From: Methylobacterium sp. J-048
GTDB lineage: Bacteria; Pseudomonadota; Alphaproteobacteria; Rhizobiales; Beijerinckiaceae
Assembly (NCBI RefSeq): GCF_022829515.1
Contig: NZ_JAKSYL010000077.1
Coordinates: 52,450-116,449 of the forward strand
Length of the DNA stretch: 64,000 bases
Direction: 5' to 3'
The notes under the pieces are model-generated. The model was not told where the DNA came from, did not search any database, and saw nothing but the letters and a program-made list of their open reading frames with translations. The number at the start of each line of letters is the position of its first letter. Position 1 is the first letter of the stretch. A program made the translations under genes and the position numbers. Shown here one piece after another: positions 1 through 7,839 of the stretch.

Positions 1-1
1 C

Positions 2-559
2 GCGTTCAACGTCCACGGGCTGTCGGACGCGTTCCTGTCCGACAAGCCGCTCTTCGCCGGGATCGTGGGCGAGTTGCTGGCCTTCCTGGCCGACGGGCGC
101 CTGGTCATCCACAACGCGCCCTTCGACGTCGGCTTCCTCAACATGGAATATGCCCGGCTCGGGGCCAACGCGCCGCCGCCGATCCGGCTGGAGGACGTGG
201 TCGACACCCTGCCGATGGCAAGGCGCAAGCACCCGGGCGCGGCCAACAATCTCGACGCCCTGTGCAACCGCTACGGCATCGATACCAGCCGGCGCACCAA
301 GCACGGCGCGCTCCTCGACGCGCAGATCCTGGCCGAGGTCTATGTCGAGCTGCTCGGTGGGAAGCAGACCAGCCTGGGACTCATGGACGCGCAGGCCGGC
401 CCGGCGGTCCAGGCCGTCGTCCAGGCGGCTCCGGTGGCCGCCCGCCCCTATCGAAGCCGCCTTACGGATGAGGAGCGAACCCGTCACGACAGCTTCCGCG
501 CGAGCCTCGGTGCAGCGCCGATCTGGGCCGATTACATCGGCGCCGACGACCCGGCCTGA
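2..559 (+). CDS. dnaQ: DNA polymerase III epsilon subunit (3'-5' proofreading exonuclease), 5' partial
   Basis: This is the C-terminal part of the proofreading exonuclease of the replicative polymerase. The open frame runs in from the left edge, so the start and the Exo I motif lie outside. The visible part shows an Exo II motif (HNAPFDVGFLN) and an Exo III motif of the HxAxxD type (HGALLDAQ), followed by the usual variable tail that binds the alpha subunit. The internal ATG at 65 is not the start, because clear family sequence (FNVHGLSDAFL) precedes it. In alphaproteobacteria dnaQ commonly follows coaE and aroE near the chromosome origin, which fits the parAB genes later in the window. Confidence 0.93.
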   Translation, partial: AFNVHGLSDAFLSDKPLFAGIVGELLAFLADGRLVIHNAPFDVGFLNMEYARLGANAPPPIRLEDVVDTLPMARRKHPGAANNLDALCNRYGIDTSRRTKHGALLDAQILAEVYVELLGGKQTSLGLMDAQAGPAVQAVVQAAPVAARPYRSRLTDEERTRHDSFRASLGAAPIWADYIGADDPA

Positions 560-668
560 CCGGCCTTGCCGCATCGCACATCGGCCTCTATTGCGTCGCA
601 CCATATGCCGATCGTTGCGCCATCCCGGCCGCGGCACGGACGCTGATGTGACCAAGCGCGCACCCATC

Positions 669-1976
669 ATGGATCCCTTCAGCAAGCTGAAGGCACTGCA
701 GGACGGCGCGCGCAATCAGGCCGCCGGCTCGCCCTTCGCCGACATGATCGAGGCCACCCGCCTGACCAGCCTCGGCCGCCTGGACGAGGCGACAGCCCTG
801 ATCCAGCGCAGCTTCGGCGGCTACACGGCTGCGCCGCCCGCGGAGACGCCGGCACCCCAGGCTCCGCTCCACCGGCAAGAGGCTCCGCTCGAATCTCCTC
901 GAGACGCCCGGCGAGAAGCCCCGCCGAAGGCCCGAAGCGAGACGCGCGCCGAGACCGCCCGCAACCCGATCGCCGAGCCGGCGGTGCGCGTCCGCAAGGT
1001 GGTCGGCAAGGTCGTGCGCGGCCTCGCGCCGGTGCTGAAGGGGTTCGGCCAGCCGCGCCGCGCGCCTGCGCAGCCGTCGGCACCCCGGAAACCTCCGGGC
1101 GAGAGCCGCTTCGTCGCCCTCAGCCACGCCGAGCCGGCCGGCAGCCGCGACTACAAGCTGTTCATCCCGGGCGATCCGGCCAAGCCGGCGCCGCTGATCG
1201 TGATGCTGCACGGCTGCATGCAGAACCCGGACGATTTCGCCGCCGGCACCGGCATGAACGCCCTGGCCGAGCGCGAGGGCTTCTTCGTCGTCTACCCGGC
1301 CCAGAGCCGGCAGGCCCATGTCCAGCGCTGCTGGAACTGGTACGAGCCGCGCGACCAGCGCCGGGAATCCGGCGAGGCGGCGATCATCGCGGGCCTCACC
1401 CGGGCCGTGATGGCGGCGCACACGATCGACCCGGCCCGGGTCTACATCGCCGGCATGTCGGCGGGGGGCGCGGCCGCCCTGAACATCGCCCGGGCCTATC
1501 CGGATCTCTACGCCGCGGTGGGCGTGCATTCGGGCCTTGCCGCCGGCTGCGCCCGCGATCTCGGCTCGGCGCTGATGGCCATGCAGGTCGGGGCGCCGGG
1601 TCTCGGCGCCCCAGGTCTCGGCACCGCGGCGTCGTTCGGCGCCTCGTCCGCCGGGCAGCGCATCCCCACCATCGTGTTCCACGGCGAGGAGGACGGCACC
1701 GTCAGCGTGCGCAACGCCGACCAGGTGCTGTCCCAGGCCAACGTCGCCGGCCTGACCGCCCGGTCCGAGACCTTCGAGGGCCGCGGCCACCCCTTCACCC
1801 GCACCCGCTACCGGGACAGGACCGGCCGGGTCGTGGTCGAGGATTGGCGGGTGCGCGGCGCCGGCCATGCCTGGTCGGGCGGCCGCCCGGAGGGCAGCTA
1901 CACCGATGCCGACGGCCCGGACGCCTCGCGGGCGATGCTCGACTTCTTCGCCGAGCACCGGCTCGGGCCGCGGTAA
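669..1976 (+). CDS. PHB depolymerase family esterase
   Basis: Predicted alpha/beta-hydrolase of the poly-3-hydroxybutyrate depolymerase/feruloyl esterase group, 435 residues. The catalytic part starts near residue 140 with a KLFIPG strand and an oxyanion segment (MLHGCMQN). It holds the nucleophile elbow GMSAGG near residue 265 and a late histidine in GAGHAWSGG. The first 140 residues are helical and then rich in Pro, Arg and Ala, which is common in Methylobacterium members. No clear signal peptide is visible, so it could act on intracellular PHB or short esters. ATG 669 was chosen because the frame upstream reads as low-complexity shadow of dnaQ. The true substrate is not shown by the sequence. 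Confidence 0.85.
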   Translation: MDPFSKLKALQDGARNQAAGSPFADMIEATRLTSLGRLDEATALIQRSFGGYTAAPPAETPAPQAPLHRQEAPLESPRDARREAPPKARSETRAETARNPIAEPAVRVRKVVGKVVRGLAPVLKGFGQPRRAPAQPSAPRKPPGESRFVALSHAEPAGSRDYKLFIPGDPAKPAPLIVMLHGCMQNPDDFAAGTGMNALAEREGFFVVYPAQSRQAHVQRCWNWYEPRDQRRESGEAAIIAGLTRAVMAAHTIDPARVYIAGMSAGGAAALNIARAYPDLYAAVGVHSGLAAGCARDLGSALMAMQVGAPGLGAPGLGTAASFGASSAGQRIPTIVFHGEEDGTVSVRNADQVLSQANVAGLTARSETFEGRGHPFTRTRYRDRTGRVVVEDWRVRGAGHAWSGGRPEGSYTDADGPDASRAMLDFFAEHRLGPR

Positions 1977-2006
1977 ATCGGCGGACGTGGGGCGAGCCTG
2001 GAGGCT

Positions 2007-2050
2007 TGCAGGGCGCTGCCCTGCACCAGCAAAAGGTCCCGGACCTTTTG
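2007..2050. repeat. Dispersed double-hairpin element, family A copy 1
   Basis: Two adjacent perfect palindromes fill the gap between two co-directional genes. The first is TGCAGGGC-gct-GCCCTGCA (2007-2025). The second is CAAAAGGTCC-c-GGACCTTTTG (2030-2050). The same pair recurs at 7230, 24834 and 43209, in both orientations and always outside genes. The second hairpin has A-rich and T-rich ends and could terminate transcription in either direction, but that is inference. Confidence 0.8.
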
Positions 2051-2071
2051 AAACCGTGACCGGATCCATCC

Positions 2072-2953
2072 ATGACCGCACCGATCCCGACCCTCGACGG
2101 CCTCGCGCAGGTGGCGGAGAGCTACGACCTGCTCCTCTGCGACGTCTGGGGCGTGCTGCATGACGGCCAGAAGGCCCATGTCCCGGCCGGCGAGGCGCTG
2201 ATCCGGTTCCGCGGCCTGCCGGGCGCGCGGCCGCGCCGGGTGGTCCTGGTCTCGAACGCGCCGCGGCCCGGGGACGGCGTCGGCCGCATCCTCGACCGGT
2301 TCGGGGTGCCGCGCGAAGCCTACGACGCGATCCTGACTTCGGGGGACCTGACCCGGGAGCTGATCGCCGGACACCCGGGCGCCCGGATCCGGCATCTCGG
2401 GCCGGAGCGCGACCTCGGCATCTTCAAGGACCTCGACCTCAGCCTCGTCCCGGAGGAGGAGGCCGACCTCGTGGTCTGCACCGGCCTGTTCGACGACCGC
2501 AGCGAGACCGCCGACGATTACCGCGACGAGCTCACACGCCTCGCGGCCCGGCGTCTGACGCTGATCTGCGCCAATCCCGACCTCGTGGTCGAGAGCGGCA
2601 ACCGGCTGATCCCCTGCGCGGGCCTGCTCGCGGCGGCCTATGCCGAGCTCGGCGGCACCGTGATCTATGCCGGCAAGCCGCACCGCCCGGTCTACGAGGC
2701 GGCTTTGGCCAAGGGCGCCGAACTCGGCGGCGCGCCGGTCGACCCGGGCCGGGTCATGGCGATCGGCGACGCGATCCGCACCGATATCGCCGGCGCCAGC
2801 GGCTTCGGCATCGCCAGCCTGCTGGTGGCGCGCGGTATCCACGCCGAGGAACTCGGCGTCTCAGCCGAGCATCACCGCCTCGGCGACGTGGCCGAGTGGC
2901 TCGGCCGCCAAGCCGTGCATCCGGATGCGGTGATCGAGCGGCTGGTCTGGTAG
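2072..2953 (+). CDS. TIGR01459-type HAD hydrolase (class IIA phosphatase)
   Basis: HAD-superfamily class IIA phosphatase of 293 residues, a length usual for the TIGR01459 family. The N-terminus shows the modified motif I CDVWGVLHDG near residue 25, the class IIA cap follows, and motif IV is seen as GDAIRTDIAGA near residue 230. The physiological substrate of this alphaproteobacterial branch is not established; relatives act on sugar phosphates and nucleotides. It sits 95 bases after the esterase, separated by the family A hairpins, so it is probably transcribed separately. The downstream hydratase follows closely on the same strand. Confidence 0.85.
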   Translation: MTAPIPTLDGLAQVAESYDLLLCDVWGVLHDGQKAHVPAGEALIRFRGLPGARPRRVVLVSNAPRPGDGVGRILDRFGVPREAYDAILTSGDLTRELIAGHPGARIRHLGPERDLGIFKDLDLSLVPEEEADLVVCTGLFDDRSETADDYRDELTRLAARRLTLICANPDLVVESGNRLIPCAGLLAAAYAELGGTVIYAGKPHRPVYEAALAKGAELGGAPVDPGRVMAIGDAIRTDIAGASGFGIASLLVARGIHAEELGVSAEHHRLGDVAEWLGRQAVHPDAVIERLVW

Positions 2954-2972
2954 AGCGTCGGCCTCGGCCGCC

Positions 2973-3812
2973 ATGCTACAACCGGGGATGGCCGATCCCG
3001 TCCCCGCCGCCACCCATGCCCGTACCATCCTGGCGGCGCATGAGCATCGCCGCCAGATCGCGCCCCTGACCGGCTGGGATGCCGGCCTGGACCTGCCCGC
3101 CGCCTACCTTGTGGCCGGGGAGGTCCGGCGCCTGCGCGTGGCGAGGGGCGAGCGACCCGTGGGCCGCAAGATCGGCTTCACCAACACGACGCTCTGGGAC
3201 GCCTACGGTGTCCACGCGCCGATCTGGGGCCATGTCTACGACACGACCCTGCACGCGCGCGCCGCCTTGACCGGGCCGGTCCCGCTCACTGCCCTGGTCG
3301 AGCCGCGGATCGAGCCGGAGATCGTGTTCGGGCTGGCCCGGGCGCCCAAGCCCGGCATGGATGAGGCGGCCCTGCTCGGCTGCCTCGCCTGGGTGGCACA
3401 GGGGTTCGAGCTGGTGCAATCGCTGTTTCCCGGCTGGCGCTTCGCCGCTCCCGACACGGTGGCGGCCTTCGGGCTGCACGGCCTGCTGGTGCTGGGCGAG
3501 CGGGTGCCGATCGCCCCGGATGCGGCGCAGGGCTGGATCGGCGTGCTGGCGGACTTCTCCATCGAACTCCTCCGGGACGGCGCGGTCGCCGACCGGGGCA
3601 GCGCCCGCAACGTGCTCGGCGGCGGCCCGCTCGCGGCCCTCGGGCACCTGGTCGATGTGTTGGCTAACGATCCCGGGAGCCCTCCGCTCGCAGCCGGCGA
3701 GATCGTGTCCACGGGCACGCTGACCGACGCGCTGCCGGTCGTCTCCGGACAGGTCTGGACGACCCGGCTGTCCGGCCTGTCCCTGCCGGGTCTCGACCTC
3801 GCCCTGGCCTGA
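2973..3812 (+). CDS. 2-keto-4-pentenoate hydratase / fumarylacetoacetate hydrolase family protein
   Basis: Member of the FAH/MhpD-like superfamily, which hydrates or cleaves 2-keto acids from ring-cleavage pathways using a divalent metal. The 279 residues include the metal-binding Glu pair in RIEPEIVFGL near residue 115, a VGRKIGFTN segment near residue 65 and the late NVLGGGP loop. An alternative ATG at 2988 gives a protein five residues shorter; neither start has a good ribosome binding site. It begins 19 bases after the HAD gene and may be co-transcribed. No ring-cleavage genes are nearby, so the pathway cannot be named. Confidence 0.8.
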   Translation: MLQPGMADPVPAATHARTILAAHEHRRQIAPLTGWDAGLDLPAAYLVAGEVRRLRVARGERPVGRKIGFTNTTLWDAYGVHAPIWGHVYDTTLHARAALTGPVPLTALVEPRIEPEIVFGLARAPKPGMDEAALLGCLAWVAQGFELVQSLFPGWRFAAPDTVAAFGLHGLLVLGERVPIAPDAAQGWIGVLADFSIELLRDGAVADRGSARNVLGGGPLAALGHLVDVLANDPGSPPLAAGEIVSTGTLTDALPVVSGQVWTTRLSGLSLPGLDLALA

Positions 3813-4030
3813 CCGCGCCGGCGGCCGGGAAATCCTGTTCGGTCACCGGATTTCGACACAAAGCCGCAGGGTAATTCTGCCAAACCTGCTTAGGGTGCGG
3901 GCGAACGGGACCCGGCGAGACGGTCGGCATCCCGCGGCACGCGCTTCGCTTGGCGCCGCGTGTCGTCACCTGTGTCCGGTCGCGGCTTCGGGCATTGGTG
4001 ATGGTTAGCCGACATGCCACATGCTGAGCC

Positions 4031-4285
4031 ATGCCTGGACGCACGCGGAGCCGCTACACGACCTTCCTGGTTTCGGTGACCGCCGAGCGATCCGGCGGCC
4101 GCGGCCGGTCGAGTCCGAAATCCGCGCCCTTGGTCTACGCGGTGATGAAGCCCAATGCCGAGGCGGCGCTGCAGGCGGTCCGCACGCTCACCGAGGCGCC
4201 GGTCGCGGTCGCCATCGTGGGCAGCCTGTCCACCCGGGTGTCCAAGGGGCTCAAGCTGAAGCCCGGCGAGCCGCGCCCGGTGTGA
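4031..4285 (+). CDS. Small hypothetical protein
   Basis: An 84-residue basic protein of unknown role. The N-terminal 35 residues are rich in Arg, Ser and Gly. The C-terminal half (VYAVMKPNAEAALQAV, then VGSLSTRVSKGLKLKPGE) looks ordered and codon-biased like its neighbours. No membrane segment, signal peptide or known motif was recognised. It lies alone between a 218-base gap and the convergent response regulator, ending 9 bases from that gene's stop. It could be a false call, but the regular C-terminus favours a real gene. Confidence 0.5.
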   Translation: MPGRTRSRYTTFLVSVTAERSGGRGRSSPKSAPLVYAVMKPNAEAALQAVRTLTEAPVAVAIVGSLSTRVSKGLKLKPGEPRPV

Positions 4286-4294
4286 CGCGCCGGC

Positions 4295-4999
4295 TCAATC
4301 CACCGCCAGCCGGTAGCCGACGCCGCGCACGGTCTGCAGGAAGACCGGGTTGGCCGGATCGACCTCGGTCTTGCGGCGCAGGCGGTTGATCTGCACGTCG
4401 ACGGTGCGTTCCGCGGCGGCTCCTCCGGGGCCGGCGAGCTGCTCGCGCTCGACATTGGCGCCTGCGGCCACCGCCAGGATCGTCAGGATCTCGCGTTCCC
4501 GCTCGGTGATGCGGATCAGCGCGTCGTCCCGGCGCAATTCGCCCCGGTCGATGCGGAACGCGAACGGCCCGAAGGTCACGGTCTCGGCCGCCGCCTCGCG
4601 CGGGCCGACGCCGCGCTTGATGATGTTGCTGAGCCGCAGGGTCAGCTCCCGGGGCTCGAACGGCTTGGGCAGGTAATCGTCCGCCCCGATCTCCAGGCCC
4701 ATCACCCGGTCGTTGGGGTTGGACCGGGCCGTGAGCATCAGGATCGGCACCCGGGAGGTCTCGCGGACGCTGCGGGCGTAGTCGAAGCCGTTCTCGCCGG
4801 GCATCATCACGTCGAGCACCATCGCGTCGAACACCACGCTCTGGGCCCGGGCCCGGGCCTCGGCGGCACTCGCCGCCACGGTGACGCGAAAGCCCTGGTC
4901 GGTCAGGTAGCGGGCGAGCAATTCGCGCAGGCGCCGGTCGTCATCGACCACCAGGACATGCGGCGCCGCGTCCGGCAGCTCGGCCCGGGGCGCGGCCAT
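4295..4999 (-). CDS. petR: OmpR-family response regulator, PetR-like
   Basis: Two-component response regulator of 234 residues. The receiver domain (about 14-128) has the acidic pocket VDDD near residue 19, phospho-acceptor Asp63 in VLDVMMPG and the conserved Lys in PKPFEP. The winged-helix DNA-binding domain (about 140-232) carries VDVQINRLRRK and the terminal VRGVGYRL. The preceding MarR-type gene ends in TGATG, where its stop shares one base with this start, so the two are probably translationally coupled. This order matches petP-petR of Rhodobacter and rhizobia, which lie beside the cytochrome bc1 genes in some species. No cognate kinase is adjacent. Confidence 0.85.
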   Translation of the reverse strand: MAAPRAELPDAAPHVLVVDDDRRLRELLARYLTDQGFRVTVAASAAEARARAQSVVFDAMVLDVMMPGENGFDYARSVRETSRVPILMLTARSNPNDRVMGLEIGADDYLPKPFEPRELTLRLSNIIKRGVGPREAAAETVTFGPFAFRIDRGELRRDDALIRITEREREILTILAVAAGANVEREQLAGPGGAAAERTVDVQINRLRRKTEVDPANPVFLQTVRGVGYRLAVD

Positions 5000-5616
5000 C
5001 AGGCGCCGCCGGCTCCGCGCCGGGCCATCAGGCGCCGGACCGCCGCCCGGTCGTCCGGCTCGATCATCGCCATCAGAAAATCCTCCGGGGAGCCCAGCGC
5101 GTCCGGGGCGGCGAGCGCCCGGGCGAGGCGGCGGGCCTGGACCCGGGTGAGGTCGGCGGCCAGCTCCGCGCCGGACGGCGTGCAGTACAGCAGGCGCTGG
5201 CGCCGGTCGCTCGGGCCGGTCTTCTGCGCGACGTAGCCCTGGCCGATCAGGTCCTTCAGCACGCGGTTGAGGCTCTGCTTGGTGATCCGCAGGATGTCGA
5301 GCAGCTCCGCGATGGTCAGTCCCGGATAGCGGTCGACGAAGTGCAGCACCCGGTGATGCGCCCGGCCGAACCCGTAGGCGGCCAGGATCCGGTCGGGATC
5401 GCCGACGAAATCCCGGTAGGCGAAGAACAGCAGCTCGATCAGGTCGTCGCTGCGGAGGACGTGCGCCGGCGCCGCGGCGGCATCGGTCCGGCGGAGCGCG
5501 GGCGCCGATGCGGACCCGGCTGCGACGCCGCCGTCGCGGTGTGCCGATGAGGTCACGGGGGGCAGCGTGTCACGGGGGGACCGTCCGAATGGCAAGAAGG
5601 TCAGTCCCGCTGACAT
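4999..5616 (-). CDS. petP: MarR-family transcriptional regulator, PetP-like
   Basis: Winged-helix regulator of the MarR family. The conserved part starts near residue 60 (ELLFFAYRDF). It has the recognition helix region TIAELLDILRITKQSLNRVLK and the wing with SDRRQR, and C-terminal dimer helices follow. The first 50 residues are Ala- and Pro-rich, and an internal start is possible, for example the GTG that begins VTSSAHRDG. It is coupled to the petR-like gene through TGATG. In Rhodobacter capsulatus the pair is known as petPR; the ligand is unknown. Confidence 0.8.
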   Translation of the reverse strand: MSAGLTFLPFGRSPRDTLPPVTSSAHRDGGVAAGSASAPALRRTDAAAAPAHVLRSDDLIELLFFAYRDFVGDPDRILAAYGFGRAHHRVLHFVDRYPGLTIAELLDILRITKQSLNRVLKDLIGQGYVAQKTGPSDRRQRLLYCTPSGAELAADLTRVQARRLARALAAPDALGSPEDFLMAMIEPDDRAAVRRLMARRGAGGA

Positions 5617-5845
5617 GTCTCAGCGCCGTCCGGGAGCGTCAAGTCCGGCGGCGCCCGCCCGCGAGACACTTGGCGCCTCGTCCCGGGATCCGGGTCCGAG
5701 GCGCGGCACTAAGGCGCTCATCGACATCGTGTTTTCCGGAATCCGGCAGCCGCCGTTCGGGATGCCGCCGCGATCGGGGACTTGCCGGTGGCGACGGCGC
5801 GTCCGATACCGGTTCGGGCCGATATCAGCGCCCGAGGGGAACAGC

Positions 5846-7210
5846 ATGAGCGACGCCGACGCACAGGCCCGCCGCCTCTGGATCCGCGATCCGCTGGCCA
5901 TCCTGGCCGAGGAGGCCGGGGGCGGTGTCGTGGTGGCGGGCAGCCGCATCGTCGAGCGCGTCGCCGCGGGCGCCCGGCCGGCCGACCCGGTGGACGAGAC
6001 CTTCGACGCCTCGCGCCACGTGGTCATCCCGGGCCTCGTCAACACCCATCACCACGCCTTCCAGACCCTGACGCGGGCGCACCCGATCGCGATCAACAAG
6101 CCGCTGTTTCCGTGGTTGAAGGCGCTCTACACGGTGTGGGGCCGGATCACCCCGGAGGCGTTCCGGCTCGCCACCCGAGTGGCCTATACCGAGCTGCTGC
6201 TGTCGGGCTGCACCACGGCGGGGGACCACCATTACCTGTTCCCGAAGGGGCTGGAGCAGTCGGTCGACATCCAGGTCGAGGAGGCCAAAAGCCTCGGGAT
6301 CCGCGCCGCCATCACTCGCGGCTCGATGAGCCTGTCCGACCGGGACGGCGGCTTGCCTCCGGAGACGCTGACCCAGGACGACGACACGATTCTTTCGGAC
6401 TGCGAGCGGGTGCTGAACCTGTTCCATGACCCCGCCCCCGGGGCGATGGTGCAGATCGGGCTCGCCCCTTGCTCGCCGTTCGCGGTGACGAAGCGGCTGA
6501 TGCGCGAGAGCGCGGATCTCGCCGCCCGGCACGGCTGCCGCCTGCACACCCATCTCGGCGAGACGCTGGACGAGGACCAGTTCTGCCTGTCGATGTTCGG
6601 CTGCCGCCCGGTGGATTATCTGGAGGAGGTCGGCTGGATGACCGACCGGGTCTGGCTCGCCCACGGCATCCACTTCAACGATGCCGAGGTCGCCCGGCTC
6701 GGCAAGGCCGGGGTCGGCGTGTGCCATTGCCCGACCTCGAACATGACGCTGGCGTCGGGCCATTGCCGCACCTGCGAGCTGGAGGCGGCGGGCTCCCCCG
6801 TCGGCCTCGGCGTCGACGGCTCGGCCTCGAACGACAGCTCGAACCTGATGGAGGGGGTGCGCCACGCGCTGATGCTGAACCGGCTCACCTACGGCGCCGA
6901 GACCGTGACCCATCTCGATGCGCTCCGCTGGGCCACCGAGGGCTCGGCCGCCTGCCTGGGACGCTCCGATATCGGCCGGATCGCGCCGGGCCGCGAGGCC
7001 GACCTTGCCCTGTTCACCCTGGACGAGCTGCGCTTCTCCGGCGCCCACGACCCGCTCGCCGCCTTGGTCCTGTGCGGCGCGACCCGGGCCGACCGGGTGA
7101 TGGTGGCCGGGCACTGGCGGGTGATCGACGGTGAGCCGCTCGGGATCGACACGGGCCGTTTGCGCGAGGATCATTCGCGGCTGGCCGTGGAGCTGTTCGG
7201 GGTGGGGTGA
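5846..7210 (+). CDS. 8-oxoguanine deaminase (amidohydrolase family)
   Basis: Zinc-dependent amidohydrolase of 454 residues that converts 8-oxoguanine to uric acid in the cytosol, a purine salvage and clean-up step. The metal ligands are visible in NTHHHAFQT near residue 65, HTHLGE near 235 and HGIHFND near 275, with the catalytic Asp in GVDGSASND near 325. CHCPTSNM is also characteristic. ATG 5846 was chosen over upstream starts because GAGGGG lies 5 bases before it and the upstream frame is unlike the family. A related function such as guanine or hydroxyatrazine-type deaminase is possible, but the spacing and motifs fit 8-oxoguanine deaminase best. Confidence 0.88.
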   Translation: MSDADAQARRLWIRDPLAILAEEAGGGVVVAGSRIVERVAAGARPADPVDETFDASRHVVIPGLVNTHHHAFQTLTRAHPIAINKPLFPWLKALYTVWGRITPEAFRLATRVAYTELLLSGCTTAGDHHYLFPKGLEQSVDIQVEEAKSLGIRAAITRGSMSLSDRDGGLPPETLTQDDDTILSDCERVLNLFHDPAPGAMVQIGLAPCSPFAVTKRLMRESADLAARHGCRLHTHLGETLDEDQFCLSMFGCRPVDYLEEVGWMTDRVWLAHGIHFNDAEVARLGKAGVGVCHCPTSNMTLASGHCRTCELEAAGSPVGLGVDGSASNDSSNLMEGVRHALMLNRLTYGAETVTHLDALRWATEGSAACLGRSDIGRIAPGREADLALFTLDELRFSGAHDPLAALVLCGATRADRVMVAGHWRVIDGEPLGIDTGRLREDHSRLAVELFGVG

Positions 7211-7229
7211 AGGCTCGAAGGTTCGGATT

Positions 7230-7272
7230 CAAAAGGTCCGGGACCTTTTGCGGGTGCAGGGTGGAACCCTGC
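7230..7272. repeat. Dispersed double-hairpin element, family A copy 2
   Basis: The CAAAAGGTCC...GGACCTTTTG palindrome (7230-7250) is followed by GCAGGG-tggaa-CCCTGC (7256-7272). The order is reversed compared with copy 1, so this copy lies in the opposite orientation. It starts 19 bases after the deaminase stop codon, where a terminator would be expected. Confidence 0.8.
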
Positions 7273-7352
7273 TCAGTCGCGGTGAGCCTTGAAGGCTTAA
7301 AATCGCCAGCGTAGCGTTGCTGCGGAGCTACGCCGAGGTGGAGAAGCCGCCC

Positions 7353-7532
7353 ATGACGATCACCACCCTCAACAACCAAGAGTTCGAACACGATACCGGC
7401 CGCGCCAAGAAGGCTGCGGCTGAAGAACCGCTCTTCATCATCGAGATCTTGGGCCAACCGGCAGGCGTCGAAGACGTGGCGGTGGATTTCCCCCGCGCGC
7501 GCGACCTCGCGCAAGGCGCCGATTTCGACTGA
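7353..7532 (+). CDS. Phd/YefM-type antitoxin, truncated and without a toxin
   Basis: Fifty-nine residues whose N-terminus is clearly Phd/YefM-like (MTITTLNNQEF, then TGRAKKAAAEEPLFI), the region that binds the operator. After residue 35 the usual hydrophobic helix and toxin-wrapping tail are shortened, ending FPRARDLAQGADFD. The stop codon overlaps an ATG (TGATG at 7530), as in coupled antitoxin-toxin pairs. The downstream frame MVLLIARS stops after eight codons, so no toxin remains. This is most likely the leftover of a decayed toxin-antitoxin locus; it could still act as a repressor. ATG 7353 fits family starts better than the upstream one at 7317. Confidence 0.6.
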   Translation: MTITTLNNQEFEHDTGRAKKAAAEEPLFIIEILGQPAGVEDVAVDFPRARDLAQGADFD

Positions 7533-7839
7533 TGGTTCTGCTTATCGCAAGGTCCTGAGGGCCTTCCCAGTAGACCGAGCCGGTTCAGATGAAAACGTGC
7601 GACGTGAAGCGGTAACGCAGTCCTTCTTCTTAGAAGGTGCGACTGGATTCACACGTCGCCGAACGAGGCGTGGGTCCCCTCTCCCGCACGGGAGAGGGGA
7701 CCCGCGCTTTATCCTGCACCCGTGCTGCCGCACCGGCACGGAATTCAGCAGCCCGAACGGAAGAGGGAACGCGGCGCGGCCTGCGGAAGGCGATGTGTGA
7801 ACATCATTGCCTGCAGAGGCGCAGCCTGAGCGCTCCCGC
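7533..7839. other. 307-base gap with a convergent terminator-like palindrome
   Basis: No convincing gene was found between the antitoxin remnant and the end of fhs. The gap holds a 14-base perfect inverted repeat at 7672-7703 and a shorter imperfect one near 7620. The rest may be degraded toxin sequence, but only the first codons resemble one. Confidence 0.6.
7672..7703. terminator. Likely bidirectional intrinsic terminator
   Basis: A 14-base perfect stem, GGGTCCCCTCTCCC paired with GGGAGAGGGGACCC, with a 4-base loop, followed by GCGCTTT. It lies between convergent transcription units (the antitoxin remnant on + and fhs on -). The same motif style, CTCTCCCGCACGGGAGAG, is a common dispersed hairpin in alphaproteobacteria. 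Confidence 0.6.

Noticed and set aside
588..2081. Long minus-strand open frame opposite the esterase
   Set aside because: It is the GC-rich antisense shadow of the esterase: Arg/Gly/Ala-rich, no domain, no ribosome site.
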